DNA of 64,000 nt, from the NCBI RefSeq assembly GCF_000696185.1, contig NZ_KK853997.1, positions 3,822,390 to 3,886,389 on the forward strand, read 5' to 3'. The DNA comes from Kitasatospora cheerisanensis KCTC 2395. GTDB taxonomy: Bacteria > Actinomycetota > Actinomycetes > Streptomycetales > Streptomycetaceae. Positions 55,546-64,000 of the stretch are shown here, piece after piece (positions within the stretch are counted from its first letter, which is position 1; every line of letters starts with the position of its first letter). The position numbers and the translations under genes are program-made. A model generated the notes under the pieces. That model was given only the letters and a program-made list of their open reading frames with translations. It was not told the DNA's origin and did not search any database.

Positions 55546-55944
55546 ATGACCGAGCCGGGTGTCGCCGTCGCCGTGGTGGTCCGGGACGGGCGGGTGCTGA
55601 TGGTCCAACGCCGGGCGGCGGACGGCGAGTTGTGGTGGCAGTTCCCGGCCGGTGAGGTCCGGGACGGGGAAACGGCGGAGGCGGCCGCGGCCCGCGAGAC
55701 GGCCGGGCAGACGGGGTTGTCGGTGACGGCCGCGCGGCTGCTCGCCGAGCGCGCGCATCCGGTGAACGGCCTTCGGACGGCGTACTTCGCCTGCTCGGTC
55801 GCGGCCGGCCCGGCGTCGGTGGCCGGCGTCGAGGACCTGGTCGCGCTGGAGTGGGTGACCCGCGGCCGGCTCGCCGAGTACGTCCCGTCGGGCCTGTGCG
55901 GGCCGGTACAGGCGTACCTGGACGGCGAGTTGAGCCGGGACTGA
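55546..55944 (+). CDS. NUDIX hydrolase with altered catalytic box
   Basis: The 132-residue protein has a NUDIX fold (VAVAVVVRDGRVLMVQRRAA, WWQFPAGEVRDGE). The box should read GX5EX7REUXEEXGU; here it is GEVRDGETAEAAAARETAG followed by QTGLS, so the EE pair that binds magnesium is GQ. Activity is therefore doubtful. A GAGGAGCAGC ribosome site precedes the start. Confidence 0.82.
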   Translation: MTEPGVAVAVVVRDGRVLMVQRRAADGELWWQFPAGEVRDGETAEAAAARETAGQTGLSVTAARLLAERAHPVNGLRTAYFACSVAAGPASVAGVEDLVALEWVTRGRLAEYVPSGLCGPVQAYLDGELSRD

Positions 55945-56035
55945 CCGCGCGCAGGGCGGTCTCCCGAGGAGGGGCGGGCGACCGACGGCGGTCGCCCGTC
56001 CCTGCACCGACACCCGGACGACGCGGGCGGACCGC

Positions 56036-57088
56036 TCAGCCGGCGGGCTGCTCGCCGGCCCTGTCGGTGACCGCGTGGCGCAGGACGGCGGACGCGTAGG
56101 TGGCGCGGACCAGCGGGCCGTTCTCGCCGGTCCGCACCATCCCGACGCCGCGGGCTCCCAGGAACTCGCAGGTGGCGCCGTCGAAGACGAGCTCGGTCCG
56201 GTCGGTGCCCTCCGCGCGGGCCACGCCGATGCCGTGCCGCCCGGCTGCGTCGACGGCCCCGGCCTCCAGGGTCACGCCGGGGACGGCGGCGGCGGCCCGG
56301 CAGAACGCGGCGCCGACGGCGGGGGTCAGCAGTTGCGAGGTGAGCACGTTCGCGATCGTGCGGAAGGCGGTGGCGTCCCGGTCGGGGTTGCCCTTCGGGT
56401 TGTCCGCGTAGACCTGCTCCAGCAGGCGCTGGGGGTCGGTGGGCAGCCCGGCCAGGAAGCGCTGGTCGGGGGCGTGCAGGCCGGCCGGGCTGCCCGCGAC
56501 GTTGGGGGCGTAGCCCATGGTGCCGTTGAACGGGTCCTTGATCAGCCCCTGCGTGTTCCCGTCGGCGGCCGTCCAGTCCCTGCGCACGCACGGCTGCTCC
56601 TGGTCGTGCTGCACGAGCGTCTCGGTGTAGACGAACTGATGGTCCTTCACCTGCAGTCCCGGCCTGTTCGCCCCGGCCTCCGCGGCGGCGGTCAGGGCCT
56701 GGAGCGGGTCGCCGGCCGGCGTGGACCCGGCCGGCCGGACGACCAGGCCCGCCGGGGCCATGCCGTTCGGGCAGGACGTCTCGCCACCGGTCAGGACGGT
56801 GGGCGACGGGGACGGCGTCGCGCTCGCGGACGCTCCGGGCGCCACCGCCTGCGGGGCCGGAGCGCCCGGCTGCGAGGTGCTGAGCAGGGCGACGGCGGCG
56901 GCCACGGCGACGACCGCCGGGGGTGCGATCAGCCAGCCGAGGCGTCGGCGGCGCGGCGCCGGATGCGCGGCCGTGGACTGCTCGGTCGCGGACTGCCCGC
57001 TCGCGGACTGCCTGGCGATCTCGTTCATCAGATGCTCCTTCAAACGCCGCTGGCGGTCGGCGGCGAGCATCTCGGGCCCGTCGTTCAT
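56036..57088 (-). CDS. CU044_5270-type membrane protein, sigma-factor partner
   Basis: The 350-residue protein has a cytoplasmic N-terminus (EMLAADRQRRLKEHLMNEIA), one membrane helix (AVVAVAAAVALLSTS) and an external domain (HQFVYTETLVQHDQEQPCVR, DPQRLLEQVYADNPKGNPDR). It matches the actinobacterial CU044_5270 family. The start overlaps the sigma gene by 4 bp (ATGA), so it is probably its regulator or receptor. Confidence 0.8.
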   Translation of the reverse strand: MNDGPEMLAADRQRRLKEHLMNEIARQSASGQSATEQSTAAHPAPRRRRLGWLIAPPAVVAVAAAVALLSTSQPGAPAPQAVAPGASASATPSPSPTVLTGGETSCPNGMAPAGLVVRPAGSTPAGDPLQALTAAAEAGANRPGLQVKDHQFVYTETLVQHDQEQPCVRRDWTAADGNTQGLIKDPFNGTMGYAPNVAGSPAGLHAPDQRFLAGLPTDPQRLLEQVYADNPKGNPDRDATAFRTIANVLTSQLLTPAVGAAFCRAAAAVPGVTLEAGAVDAAGRHGIGVARAEGTDRTELVFDGATCEFLGARGVGMVRTGENGPLVRATYASAVLRHAVTDRAGEQPAG

Positions 57089-57732
57089 CGGATGTCTCCC
57101 TGCGTCGACCGGGCGGCTCCGACGCCGCCGTGCCGTACCTGTCCGGGGCCGGACCCGGGTTCCCGATCCAGTGCCGATTTCTGATCCAGCGTCAGTTCCT
57201 CGTCGGTCAGCGCCCGGAGCCGGGTCCGGGCGCGGGACAGCCGGGAGCGGACGGTGCCGAGCGGCACGCCCAGCGCCTCGGCGGCCGAGGCGTAGTCCAG
57301 CCCGACCCAGACGCACAGCCGGAACACCTCCCGGTCGCCGCGCCGCAGCCTGGCCAGCGCGCGCCGGACGGCGGCCAGTCGGGCGTCGTCGTCGAGCCTG
57401 GTCACCAGCGCGTCGGCGAAGTCCGGCACCGGTTCCCGTTCCGGCAGGCGCGACATCGCCGCTCGGTGCCGCCGGGCGGTCCGCGCGGTGTTGCGCAGCA
57501 CGTTGGTGGCGAGGCCGAACAGCCACGGCCGCACCGAGTCGCCGTCCCGGTGCAGGCTGCCGCGCAGCCGCCACGCCTCCAGGAAGGTCAGCGACACCGC
57601 GTCCTCGGCGGCCGCCCAGTCCCCCAGCGTGCGCAGCGCATAGCCGTACACGGCCTGGGCGTGCTCGTCGAAGAGCTCGGCCAGCGCCCCTTGGTCCCCG
57701 GCGCGCAGGCGCGCCCGTTGTGACAGTTCCAC
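57085..57732 (-). CDS. ECF RNA polymerase sigma factor
   Basis: The 215-residue protein has region 2 (LAELFDEHAQAVYGYALRTL, GDWAAAEDAVSLTFLEAWRL, RPWLFGLATNVLRNTARTAR) and region 4 (ALARLRRGDREVFRLCVWVG, LDYASAAEALGVPLGTVRSR). It is a typical ECF sigma with an extra C-terminal tail. It is co-transcribed with its membrane partner and diverges from a methyltransferase. Confidence 0.9.
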   Translation of the reverse strand: MELSQRARLRAGDQGALAELFDEHAQAVYGYALRTLGDWAAAEDAVSLTFLEAWRLRGSLHRDGDSVRPWLFGLATNVLRNTARTARRHRAAMSRLPEREPVPDFADALVTRLDDDARLAAVRRALARLRRGDREVFRLCVWVGLDYASAAEALGVPLGTVRSRLSRARTRLRALTDEELTLDQKSALDREPGSGPGQVRHGGVGAARSTQGDIR

Positions 57733-57809
57733 GCCACCTCCTGTCCGCCCGGCCGGTAAGGTTCCCTGTGACCTGCGTCACTCGTCCGCCGGTTCGAAGA
57801 GGTGGCCCC

Positions 57810-58652
57810 GTGGAACACGACGCCCCGCAGCCCGCCCCCGCGATGCGCCCGGCGGTGCAGGAGACCTACGGACCGGCGGATCTGAGCGCCGCACAGATCT
57901 TCGCCGGAGGGTTCATCAACTTCGGCTACTGGCCCGGCATCGACCTCTCCCGGCCGCTCGACGAGACGGACCGGATCCGCAGCCAGCAGGCCCTCTACCG
58001 GCACGTCCTGGACGCCCTCCGCCTGCCGGACGCCGCTCGCCTGCTGGAGGTCGGCTGCGGGCTCGGGATGGGCTGCGCGCTCGCCCTCGCCGAGTACGGC
58101 GCGGCCGCCGTGACGGGCCTGGACATCCACCCGGCGCAGCTGCGGCGGGCCCGGGAGGCGCACGCCGAGACGCTCCGGCGCGAGCCCGACCGGCTGCGGT
58201 TCGTGCAGGGCGCGGCCGAAGAAATCCCGTTGGCCGAGCGGGAGTTCGACGCCGTCCTGAGCGTCGAGGCCGCCCAGCACTTCCCCGACCTGACCGCCTT
58301 CGCCGCCGAGACCTTCCGCGTCCTGCGCCCCGGCGGCCGGGTCGCCGTCACCAGCTTCTTCACCCCCGACGACTCCCCCGGCCGCCCCGAGGACCTCGCC
58401 GAGCTGCTCCTCACCTTCGCCGACGGCCTCGACATCGCGCGCCCCGTCGGCGCCCTCGCGAACGCGTTCGCCGCAGCCGGCCTGACCGAGGTCCGCACCC
58501 GATCCATCGGCCCCGGCGTCTGGCCCGGCTGGGACGCCTGGCTCAGCCGGTGGTGGGACGAGGACACCTGGCCGCGGAACTTCCGGCACGCGTGGGAGCG
58601 CCGCCTGCTCGACTACTACGTGGTGACGGCGGGCCGCCCGACGGATCGGTGA
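57810..58652 (+). CDS. SAM-dependent methyltransferase (class I)
   Basis: The 280-residue protein has SAM motif I (ARLLEVGCGLGMGCALALAE), acidic motif II (VTGLDIHPAQLRRAREAHAE), RFVQGAAEEIPLAEREFDAV and FRVLRPGGRVAVTSFFTPDD. The order and spacing fit the Methyltransf_11 fold, similar to small-molecule O- or C-methyltransferases. GAAGAGG precedes the GTG. No biosynthetic neighbours are seen. Confidence 0.88.
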   Translation: MEHDAPQPAPAMRPAVQETYGPADLSAAQIFAGGFINFGYWPGIDLSRPLDETDRIRSQQALYRHVLDALRLPDAARLLEVGCGLGMGCALALAEYGAAAVTGLDIHPAQLRRAREAHAETLRREPDRLRFVQGAAEEIPLAEREFDAVLSVEAAQHFPDLTAFAAETFRVLRPGGRVAVTSFFTPDDSPGRPEDLAELLLTFADGLDIARPVGALANAFAAAGLTEVRTRSIGPGVWPGWDAWLSRWWDEDTWPRNFRHAWERRLLDYYVVTAGRPTDR

Positions 58653-58766
58653 CGTCCGATCAGAGTGCGTTCCGATCCTCTCTGCCGGACCGACGTCGGC
58701 TGATGATCGGACTGGAGGTGGCGAACTCCCCCTACGTGACCCTGCCCGGCGAGGACTGCCGCGGCC

Positions 58767-59702
58767 TCAGTCCGGGTGCACCCAGCCGGGCACCCAGGTG
58801 CCGGGGGCGTCGTGGGCGGCCTTGGTCGCGGCGAGGTAGCTGCGCAGGGCGGCCAGCGCCGGGTGCGGGTTGTCGCGGTGCCACACCAGCGAGTGCGGGT
58901 AGACGGGCGTCGGGTCGGTGAGCGGGATCCGGCGCAGCCCGTGCCCGGCGGGCCAGACCAGGCGGGTGCCGTCGCTCATGAAGGTGGCGAGCGCCGGGGT
59001 CTCCGCGATGGTGTCGAGCAGGGCGTCGGAGCCGAAGTTGGGGCCGGTGGCCTCGATGGTGAGGCCGAACTCGGCGGTCAGGTCGTCGTAGTAGGCCGCC
59101 CACTCGGAGCCCGGCAGGATGCCGGGCATCCAGATCCGGTGCCCGGCCAGCTGACGCGCCGTCACCGCGTGGGCACCCGCCAGCACGTGGCCCGGGCCGG
59201 TGAGCAGTTCCAGCCGCTCGTCGACCACCCGGACGGCGGCGAGGTCGTCGGGCAGCGGCCGGCCGGGGGAGCCGACGGCCCGGAAGGAGGCATCGACGGC
59301 TCCGGAGCGGATCGCGGCGACGGCCTCGTCGATGTCGAGCAGCTTCACCACGTCCAGCTCGGTCCCGGGGTGGGCGCCGTGGAAGGCGCGCATCAGGCCG
59401 GACGCCGCGCCGCGCAGGTTGATCACGTCGACCCGCAGCGGTCGGCGGGCGGTGTGCACGGAGGCGACGGCGCGATCGGCGACCCGCAGCAGCTCGCGGG
59501 CGTGCGGCAGGAACGCCTGCCCGTCGATGGTCGCCTCCGCACCGCGCGGGGTGCGGGTGAACAGCCGTACCCCGAGGTCCCGTTCGAGTGCGGCGATGCG
59601 CTTGGAGACCGCCTGCTGGGTGATCGCCAGGTCGACGGCGGCCTTCTGGAACTGTCCCGCCTCGGCGACGGCGAGGTAGGTGCGTACGGCTTCGAGGTCC
59701 AC
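58767..59702 (-). CDS. LysR family regulator
   Basis: The 311-residue protein has the LysR helix-turn-helix (LEAVRTYLAVAEAGQFQKAA, DLAITQQAVSKRIAALERDL) and a substrate-binding domain (LRVDVINLRGAASGLMRAFH, LDIDEAVAAIRSGAVDASFR). It diverges from an MFS transporter gene 124 bp away, with repeated GGTTGT boxes between them. Confidence 0.9.
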   Translation of the reverse strand: MDLEAVRTYLAVAEAGQFQKAAVDLAITQQAVSKRIAALERDLGVRLFTRTPRGAEATIDGQAFLPHARELLRVADRAVASVHTARRPLRVDVINLRGAASGLMRAFHGAHPGTELDVVKLLDIDEAVAAIRSGAVDASFRAVGSPGRPLPDDLAAVRVVDERLELLTGPGHVLAGAHAVTARQLAGHRIWMPGILPGSEWAAYYDDLTAEFGLTIEATGPNFGSDALLDTIAETPALATFMSDGTRLVWPAGHGLRRIPLTDPTPVYPHSLVWHRDNPHPALAALRSYLAATKAAHDAPGTWVPGWVHPD

Positions 59703-59720
59703 GCCCGCCCACCTTAGTGA

Positions 59721-59772
59721 ACAACCGGTGGTTGTGGGTCACGGGCTCCATGGTTGTTTGACCTGTGGTTGT
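59721..59772. promoter_or_regulatory. Candidate LysR operator with repeated GGTTGT boxes
   Basis: ACAACC-GGT-GGTTGT (59721-59735) is a perfect dyad, and two more GGTTGT copies lie at 59752-59757 and 59767-59772, within the LysR-MFS promoter region. Confidence 0.55.
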
Positions 59773-59826
59773 CCGGCCCGGTTTGCTCGGGCCGGTCAAC
59801 GGAGGTTTGTGCGGCCAGGGGGCGCG

Positions 59827-61083
59827 ATGGGCTACGGCAGGCGACGGCTGGGGCGGCAGTTCGGGTGGCTGTGGGCGGCGTACGCGGTGAGCGCGTACGG
59901 CTCCGGGCTGGGGTTCGGGGCGCTGCCGCTGATCGCGGTGCTGGTGCTGCACGCCGGCCCGGCCGAGGTGTCCGCGCTGTCGGCGGTCGGCCCGGCCGTG
60001 GGAGCGCTGCTGGCGGTGCCGCTCGCGCCGTGGGTGGAGTTCCGCCGCAAGCGGCCGGTGATGATCGCCGCCGACCTGCTCCGGTTCGCCGCGATGGCGT
60101 CGATCCCCGCCGCGTACGCCTTCGGCCTGCTCGGCTTCGGCCAGCTGTTCGCGGTGTCGGCGGTGGTCGCCGCCGCGAAGATCGCGTTCGGCGCGGCCAG
60201 TGGCGCCTTCCTGAAGGCACTCGTCCGGCCGGACGATCTGGTGGTGGCCAACTCGCGTTTTGAGTCGACCAATTGGAGCTCCATCGCGATCGGACCGCCG
60301 CTCGGCGGCGCGGCGATCGGCGTGTTCGGACCGGTCGCCACCGTGTGGGCGGACGCCGGCAGCTACCTGCTCTCGGCGCTCGGCATCGCCGCCGTCGGCG
60401 GCCGGGAGGAGCCGCCACCCCGCCGCCCCGGCACGCGGCCGGGATCGCTGCTGGACGGCTGGCGACACCTGCTCGGCGACCCGGGGCTGCGGCCGCTGTA
60501 CCTCAACAACCTGCTGGTGTCCGGCCTGATCATGGCCACCGAACCGATGCTGGCCGTTCTGCTGCTGCGCCAACTCCACTTCTCCGCCTGGCAGTACGGC
60601 CTGGCCTTCGCCGCCCCGTGCCTCGGCGGCCTGATCGGCTCCCGGCTGGCCCCGCGCGTGGTGGCCCGCCACGGCCGGACCTGGGTGTTCCGCACCATCG
60701 GCACGCTGCGCGCCGTCTGGCTGATCGGCCTCGCCTTCGTGCCGTCCGGCACGGCCGGACTGGTCACCGTGATGGCCGTCGAGCTGGCGATCATCGTCAA
60801 CATGAGCCTGTTCACGCCGGTGGTAGCCGCCCACCGGCTGGAACGCACCCCGCAGCACCTGGTCGCCCGCACCCTGACGGCCTGGTCGATCGGCCAGCAG
60901 GCGGCCATCGCCGCCCTCACCGCGCTCGGCGGCCTGCTCGCGACCCTCACCGACCCGCGCACCACGCTGGCCGTGGCCGGCCTGCTCGCCCTGGCCACCC
61001 CGCTGCTGCTGCCCCGCCGCGAGGCGGCTGCGCCGCAGCCGTCGGCACCGCAACCGCCCGCGCCGCTCAACAGCCGCGCCTGA
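59827..61083 (+). CDS. MFS transporter (12 helices)
   Basis: The 418-residue protein has twelve hydrophobic segments and resembles macrolide-efflux-type MFS proteins: FGWLWAAYAVSAYGSGLGFG, LLAVPLAPWVEFRRKRPVMI (motif A), NSRFESTNWSSIAIGPPLGG. AGGGGG precedes the ATG. The isochorismatase gene follows after 56 bp, so both may be controlled by the divergent LysR protein. Confidence 0.88.
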   Translation: MGYGRRRLGRQFGWLWAAYAVSAYGSGLGFGALPLIAVLVLHAGPAEVSALSAVGPAVGALLAVPLAPWVEFRRKRPVMIAADLLRFAAMASIPAAYAFGLLGFGQLFAVSAVVAAAKIAFGAASGAFLKALVRPDDLVVANSRFESTNWSSIAIGPPLGGAAIGVFGPVATVWADAGSYLLSALGIAAVGGREEPPPRRPGTRPGSLLDGWRHLLGDPGLRPLYLNNLLVSGLIMATEPMLAVLLLRQLHFSAWQYGLAFAAPCLGGLIGSRLAPRVVARHGRTWVFRTIGTLRAVWLIGLAFVPSGTAGLVTVMAVELAIIVNMSLFTPVVAAHRLERTPQHLVARTLTAWSIGQQAAIAALTALGGLLATLTDPRTTLAVAGLLALATPLLLPRREAAAPQPSAPQPPAPLNSRA

Positions 61084-61139
61084 CCGTCGCTCCACCGCCG
61101 TTCCGCTCGCCAACCTCCGCCGAGAGCAAGGGACTTCCC

Positions 61140-61691
61140 GTGAAGAACACCGCACTGCTCGTCCTGGACTGCCAGCCGGCCGTCCTGGCCACCCTGCCCG
61201 AAGCCGGGCGTCCGCTGCTCGACCGGCTGGCCCGGGCCGCCGCCGCCGTCCGTGCGCGGGGCGGCACGGTGGCGCACGTCCGGACGGCGTTCACCGAGGA
61301 CGACTGGGCCGCCGTCCCCGCCGGCAACGCCACCTTCGCGGCCATCGCCCGACACCGGGCCCTGCACCACGAGGACCCGGCCACCGCCGTCCAACTCGAC
61401 GTAGCGGCCCGCGACTTGGTGGCCCGGAAGACGCGTCTCGGCGCCCTCTCCACCACCGAGCTCCACCAGCGGCTGCGGGCCCGCGGCATCGACACCCTGA
61501 TCCTCGCCGGCCTCAGCACCGGCGGGGCCGTCCTGTCCACCGCGCTCGACGCGGCCGACCGCGACTACCGCCTCCACGTGCTGTCCGACGGCGTCGCGGA
61601 CCCGGACCAGGAGCTTCACCGGGCGGTGCTCCGCCACGTCCTGCCCGCGCGCGCGGAGCTGCTCACCTCCGGTGCGCTACACGCACCATGA
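61140..61691 (+). CDS. Isochorismatase-family hydrolase lacking the catalytic cysteine
   Basis: The 183-residue protein has the family core NTALLVLDCQPAVLATL (Asp), ARKTRLGALSTTEL (Lys region) and LILAGLSTGGAVLSTALDAA. Where active members have Cys (VATNICVEST), it has GG, so activity is uncertain; this STGG form exists in other actinobacteria. The GTG at 61140 has AAGGGA upstream. It follows the MFS gene and is convergent with the SDR gene. Confidence 0.82.
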   Translation: MKNTALLVLDCQPAVLATLPEAGRPLLDRLARAAAAVRARGGTVAHVRTAFTEDDWAAVPAGNATFAAIARHRALHHEDPATAVQLDVAARDLVARKTRLGALSTTELHQRLRARGIDTLILAGLSTGGAVLSTALDAADRDYRLHVLSDGVADPDQELHRAVLRHVLPARAELLTSGALHAP

Positions 61692-61698
61692 CGGCCCG

Positions 61699-62445
61699 TC
61701 AGGCAATGCCGCCGTTCACGTACAGCACCTGCCCGTTGGTCCAACGGCCGTCCGGGCCGGCCAGGTGGGTGATGGTGCGGGCGATGTCCTCGGGGGTGCC
61801 GAGGCGTTCGAGGGGGGAGGCGGCGGCGAGGCGGTCGATCACCTCCTGGGGCTTGCCCTCCAGGAAGAGCGGGGTGGCGGTGGGGCCGGGGGCGACGGTG
61901 TTGACGGTGACGTCGCGGCCGCGGAGCTCGCGGGCCAGCACCAGCGTCATCGCCTCGACCGCGCCCTTGCTGGCCGCGTAGGCGGCGTATCCGGGCTGCT
62001 GGAGGCGGGTCACCGAGGTGGAGACGTTGATCAGCGCACCGCCGGGCCGCAGGCGGCGGGCGGCGAGCTGGGAGACCACGAAGGTGCCGCGCACGTTGAC
62101 GCGGTGCATCCGGTCGAAGGTGTCGAGATCCATCTCCGCGACCGGGCCGAGCAGCATGACGCCGGCCGTGTTGACCACCACGTCGACCCCGCCGAAGTGC
62201 TCCTCGGCCGCGTCGAACAGGGCTGCCATGTCTGCCGGTTCGGCCACGTCGCCCGGAGCGGCGACGGCCCGGCCGCCGGCGGCGGTGATCGCGGCCACCA
62301 CCTTCCCGGCGCGCTCCGCGCTGCCCGCGTAGTGCACCACCACGGCGGTGCCGCGCGCGGCGAGGGCCAGCGCGGCGGCACTGCCGATGCCGCCGGAGCC
62401 GCCGGTCACGATCGCCACCCGGGCCGGTGCCTGCTGGGTCGTCAT
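61699..62445 (-). CDS. Short-chain dehydrogenase/reductase
   Basis: The 248-residue classical SDR has TGGSGGIG, VVNTAGVML (NAG-type loop), the catalytic serine in LINVSTSVTRL and YAASK (YxxxK), ending VLYVNGGIA. It uses NAD(P)H. GAGGGG lies before the ATG. It diverges from a TetR gene, with several shared half-sites between, so it is the likely repressor target. Confidence 0.92.
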   Translation of the reverse strand: MTTQQAPARVAIVTGGSGGIGSAAALALAARGTAVVVHYAGSAERAGKVVAAITAAGGRAVAAPGDVAEPADMAALFDAAEEHFGGVDVVVNTAGVMLLGPVAEMDLDTFDRMHRVNVRGTFVVSQLAARRLRPGGALINVSTSVTRLQQPGYAAYAASKGAVEAMTLVLARELRGRDVTVNTVAPGPTATPLFLEGKPQEVIDRLAAASPLERLGTPEDIARTITHLAGPDGRWTNGQVLYVNGGIA

Positions 62446-62481
62446 GGGGTTCCCCTCTCGCTGCGCCGCGGACGGCTCGCT

Positions 62482-62553
62482 TCATGTGGACACTGAGTAC
62501 ACTAGCAACATGTGGCCCGATGGTCCACATATATGTGGGCCGAGCGTCCATAT
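62482..62553. promoter_or_regulatory. TetR operator cluster
   Basis: GGTCCACAT-AT-ATGTGGGCC (62522-62541) is a near-perfect dyad; further ATGTGG and TCCATAT half-sites flank it (62484, 62510, 62547). It lies between the divergent TetR and SDR genes. Confidence 0.65.
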
Positions 62554-62589
62554 AATCGGCACGGTGCGTCGGGCCCCCTGGAGCCGGAC

Positions 62590-62617
62590 GAGCCAGGACG
62601 AACGAGCCAGGACGAAC
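62590..62617. repeat. 14-bp tandem duplication in TetR leader
   Basis: GAGCCAGGACGAAC is repeated twice without a gap, just upstream of the TetR start codon. Confidence 0.8.
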
Positions 62618-62632
62618 GAGAGGCGCAGCGCG

Positions 62633-63247
62633 ATGGAACACGCCCCCGAGCCCAGGGCCCTCAAGCCCGGCCGAGGCCGCCGACGGGCCGAGGACGTCCG
62701 CCGCGCCACCCTCACCGCGGCCGCCGAACTGCTGCTCGCCGAGGGTGTCCAGGCCGTCACGTTCGCCAAGGTCGCCGCGCAGGCCGGGGTCAGCAAGATG
62801 ACCCTCTACAAGTGGTGGCCCTCCCCCGGCGCGCTCGCCTTCGAGGCGTACTTCACCGCGTTCCGCGAGACCCTCGCCTTCCCCGACACCGGCGACGTGG
62901 TCCGCGACCTGAGCGAGCAGCTGTACGCCTTCGTCGACCTGCTCGGCCGCAACGGGCCCGTGGTCGCCGGGATCATCGGCGCGGCGCAGAGCGACCCCGA
63001 CCTCGCCGAGGCGCTCTCCGAGCGGTACGTGCTGCAACGCCGCGCCCTCGCCGTCGAGCGGCTCACCCGGGCCCGCGAGGCCGGCCAGCTGCGGGCCGAC
63101 GTCGACCTCGAATCGCTGGTCGACCAGCTCTGGGGCGCCTGCTACCACCGCCTGCTGATGCCCGCTCAGCCCCTCGACCGCGGCTTCGTCGACCACCTGA
63201 TCGGCAACCTGTTCCGCGGCATCGCCCCGGGCGGCGAAGCCTCCTAG
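62633..63247 (+). CDS. TetR family repressor
   Basis: The 204-residue protein has the TetR helix-turn-helix (TLTAAAELLLAEGVQAVTFA, KVAAQAGVSKMTLYKWWPSP) and a ligand domain ending RGFVDHLIGNLFRGIAPGGE. It is normal in length. The ATG has GAGAGGCG upstream. It probably represses the divergent SDR gene. Confidence 0.92.
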   Translation: MEHAPEPRALKPGRGRRRAEDVRRATLTAAAELLLAEGVQAVTFAKVAAQAGVSKMTLYKWWPSPGALAFEAYFTAFRETLAFPDTGDVVRDLSEQLYAFVDLLGRNGPVVAGIIGAAQSDPDLAEALSERYVLQRRALAVERLTRAREAGQLRADVDLESLVDQLWGACYHRLLMPAQPLDRGFVDHLIGNLFRGIAPGGEAS

Positions 63248-63249
63248 GG

Positions 63250-63404
63250 CCCGTCTTCAAACCCGCGTCGCAGGCCCGCGGCGTCCGGTGCGTGCTCTCG
63301 GCGTGCCGGGTGGAAGGCCTCGTACTGGATGTACTTGGTCTTTCGCCCGGTGCGGCGAGAGTGCGTGCCGGGCGTCGTGGGGCAGGCGGGGGTTTGAAGA
63401 CGGG
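63250..63404. repeat. 155-bp unit with 15-bp terminal inverted repeats (MITE- or IS-end-like)
   Basis: CCCGTCTTCAAACCC (63250-63264) and GGGTTTGAAGACGGG (63390-63404) are perfect inverted repeats flanking 125 bp without a gene. The right arm lies 43 bp upstream of a transposase gene, so the unit could be a small non-autonomous element or two inverted IS ends. Confidence 0.6.
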
Positions 63405-63447
63405 TAAAGGTTGTTCCGTAAGGCCTGGATCGGGGAATTTCTCCGGT

Positions 63448-64000
63448 ATGGGTGGGGTGTTGCGGGCTGAGCCGTTGTGGGTGGAGACGTTCACGGGTCT
63501 GCGGATGCGGCAGTTCGAGGGCCTGGTGAAGGTGGTGCGGGAGCGGGGCGGCAACGGGCCCGGTGGTGGTCGCCCGTGGTGCCTGCCGTTGGCGGAACGG
63601 GTGCTGCTGGTGGCGGTGTACTACCGGACGAACCTGACGATGCGGCAGCTCGCCCCGTTGTTCGGGGTGTCGACGGCGACGGTGTGCCGGGTCGTCCGGC
63701 GACTCGGTCCGCTGCTGGCGCTGGAGCCCGTGAGGCCGCCGGCTCCGGGCGCGGACCGGTTGTGGATCGTGGACGGCACCCTCGTCCCGGTGCGCGACCG
63801 CGGTGTGGGCGCCTCGAGTCGCAACTACCGGTTCTCGGCGAACGTGCAGGTCGTCATCGACGCGGACACCCGTCTCGTGGTCGCCGCCGCCCGACCGGCT
63901 CCGGGCAACAAGGCCGACGCACACGTCTGGCGGGCCTCCGACCTGCCCGCACGATGCGCCGGTGCCACGGTCCTGGCGGACGGCGCCTACATCAACACCG
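63448..64000 (+). CDS. IS5-family transposase (cut by the window edge)
   Basis: The open reading from ATG 63448 runs to the window end (184 codons). It shows the N-terminal helix-turn-helix of the group (LPLAERVLLVAVYYRTNLTM, LAPLFGVSTATVCRVVRRLG) and the DDE catalytic strands LWIVDGTLVPV (first Asp) and VLADGAY (second Asp). The last Glu lies outside. The arms 63250-63404 may mark its left end. Confidence 0.85.
   Translation, partial: MGGVLRAEPLWVETFTGLRMRQFEGLVKVVRERGGNGPGGGRPWCLPLAERVLLVAVYYRTNLTMRQLAPLFGVSTATVCRVVRRLGPLLALEPVRPPAPGADRLWIVDGTLVPVRDRGVGASSRNYRFSANVQVVIDADTRLVVAAARPAPGNKADAHVWRASDLPARCAGATVLADGAYINT

Overview
The window reads as Streptomycetaceae chromosome (Streptomyces or Kitasatospora type). 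G+C is very high with strong third-position G/C bias and frequent GTG starts. Diagnostic neighbourhoods are wblA next to a class A penicillin-binding protein, an SRP RNA-dnaX-ybaB-recR block, and a cold-shock protein next to a DEAD-box helicase. I see no rRNA operon, CRISPR array or large biosynthetic cluster.

Layout. 1-4.5 kb: truncated wblA, PBP, YqeY-like protein and metallophosphoesterase. 4.5-6.6 kb: tRNA-Pro(CGG), then a relic integrated element with a decayed tyrosine integrase, an HNH nuclease gene and a displaced partial tRNA-Pro 3' end. 6.7-19.9 kb: an AIPR-like protein, two peptidases, several regulator/enzyme pairs, a SURF1-like protein, an S9 peptidase and an ECF sigma gene with a membrane partner. 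20-26 kb: core genes, all on the minus strand (aspartokinase, DUF5063, recR, ybaB, dnaX, SRP RNA). 26-34.5 kb: tRNA-Ser(GGA) followed by two tandem remnants of elements inserted at its 3' end. The first is bounded by a perfect 56-bp direct repeat and carries a stress-signalling set: HTH, STAS, PNPOx-like, a GAF sensor without its histidine, a PP2C phosphatase, a HATPase anti-sigma-like protein, a CBS protein and DUF5994. The second carries a YefM/RelE-type toxin-antitoxin pair. 35-37 kb: cold-shock gene with a leader that contains a 7-codon Cys-rich ORF overlapping an intrinsic terminator, then a DEAD-box helicase. 37-64 kb: accessory regulator/target modules (LysR-MFS, MerR-aldolase, PadR-membrane protein, two-component system with MacB-like ABC exporter, second toxin-antitoxin pair, ECF sigma with CU044_5270 partner, LysR-MFS-isochorismatase, TetR-SDR), ending in a truncated IS5-type transposase.

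How the genes work together. Most accessory genes form small divergent or overlapping units with a regulator beside its likely target, and several intergenic gaps hold clear palindromic operators (MerR 40956-40977; response regulator 48359-48383; toxin-antitoxin 52283-52300; TetR 62522-62541). Both tRNA genes have been used as integration sites, and the tRNA-Ser site more than once.

Quality note. At least a dozen genes, including the essential dnaX, are interrupted by single-base frameshifts in G/C-rich runs. I read most of these as sequence errors rather than true decay and give the full repaired extents.
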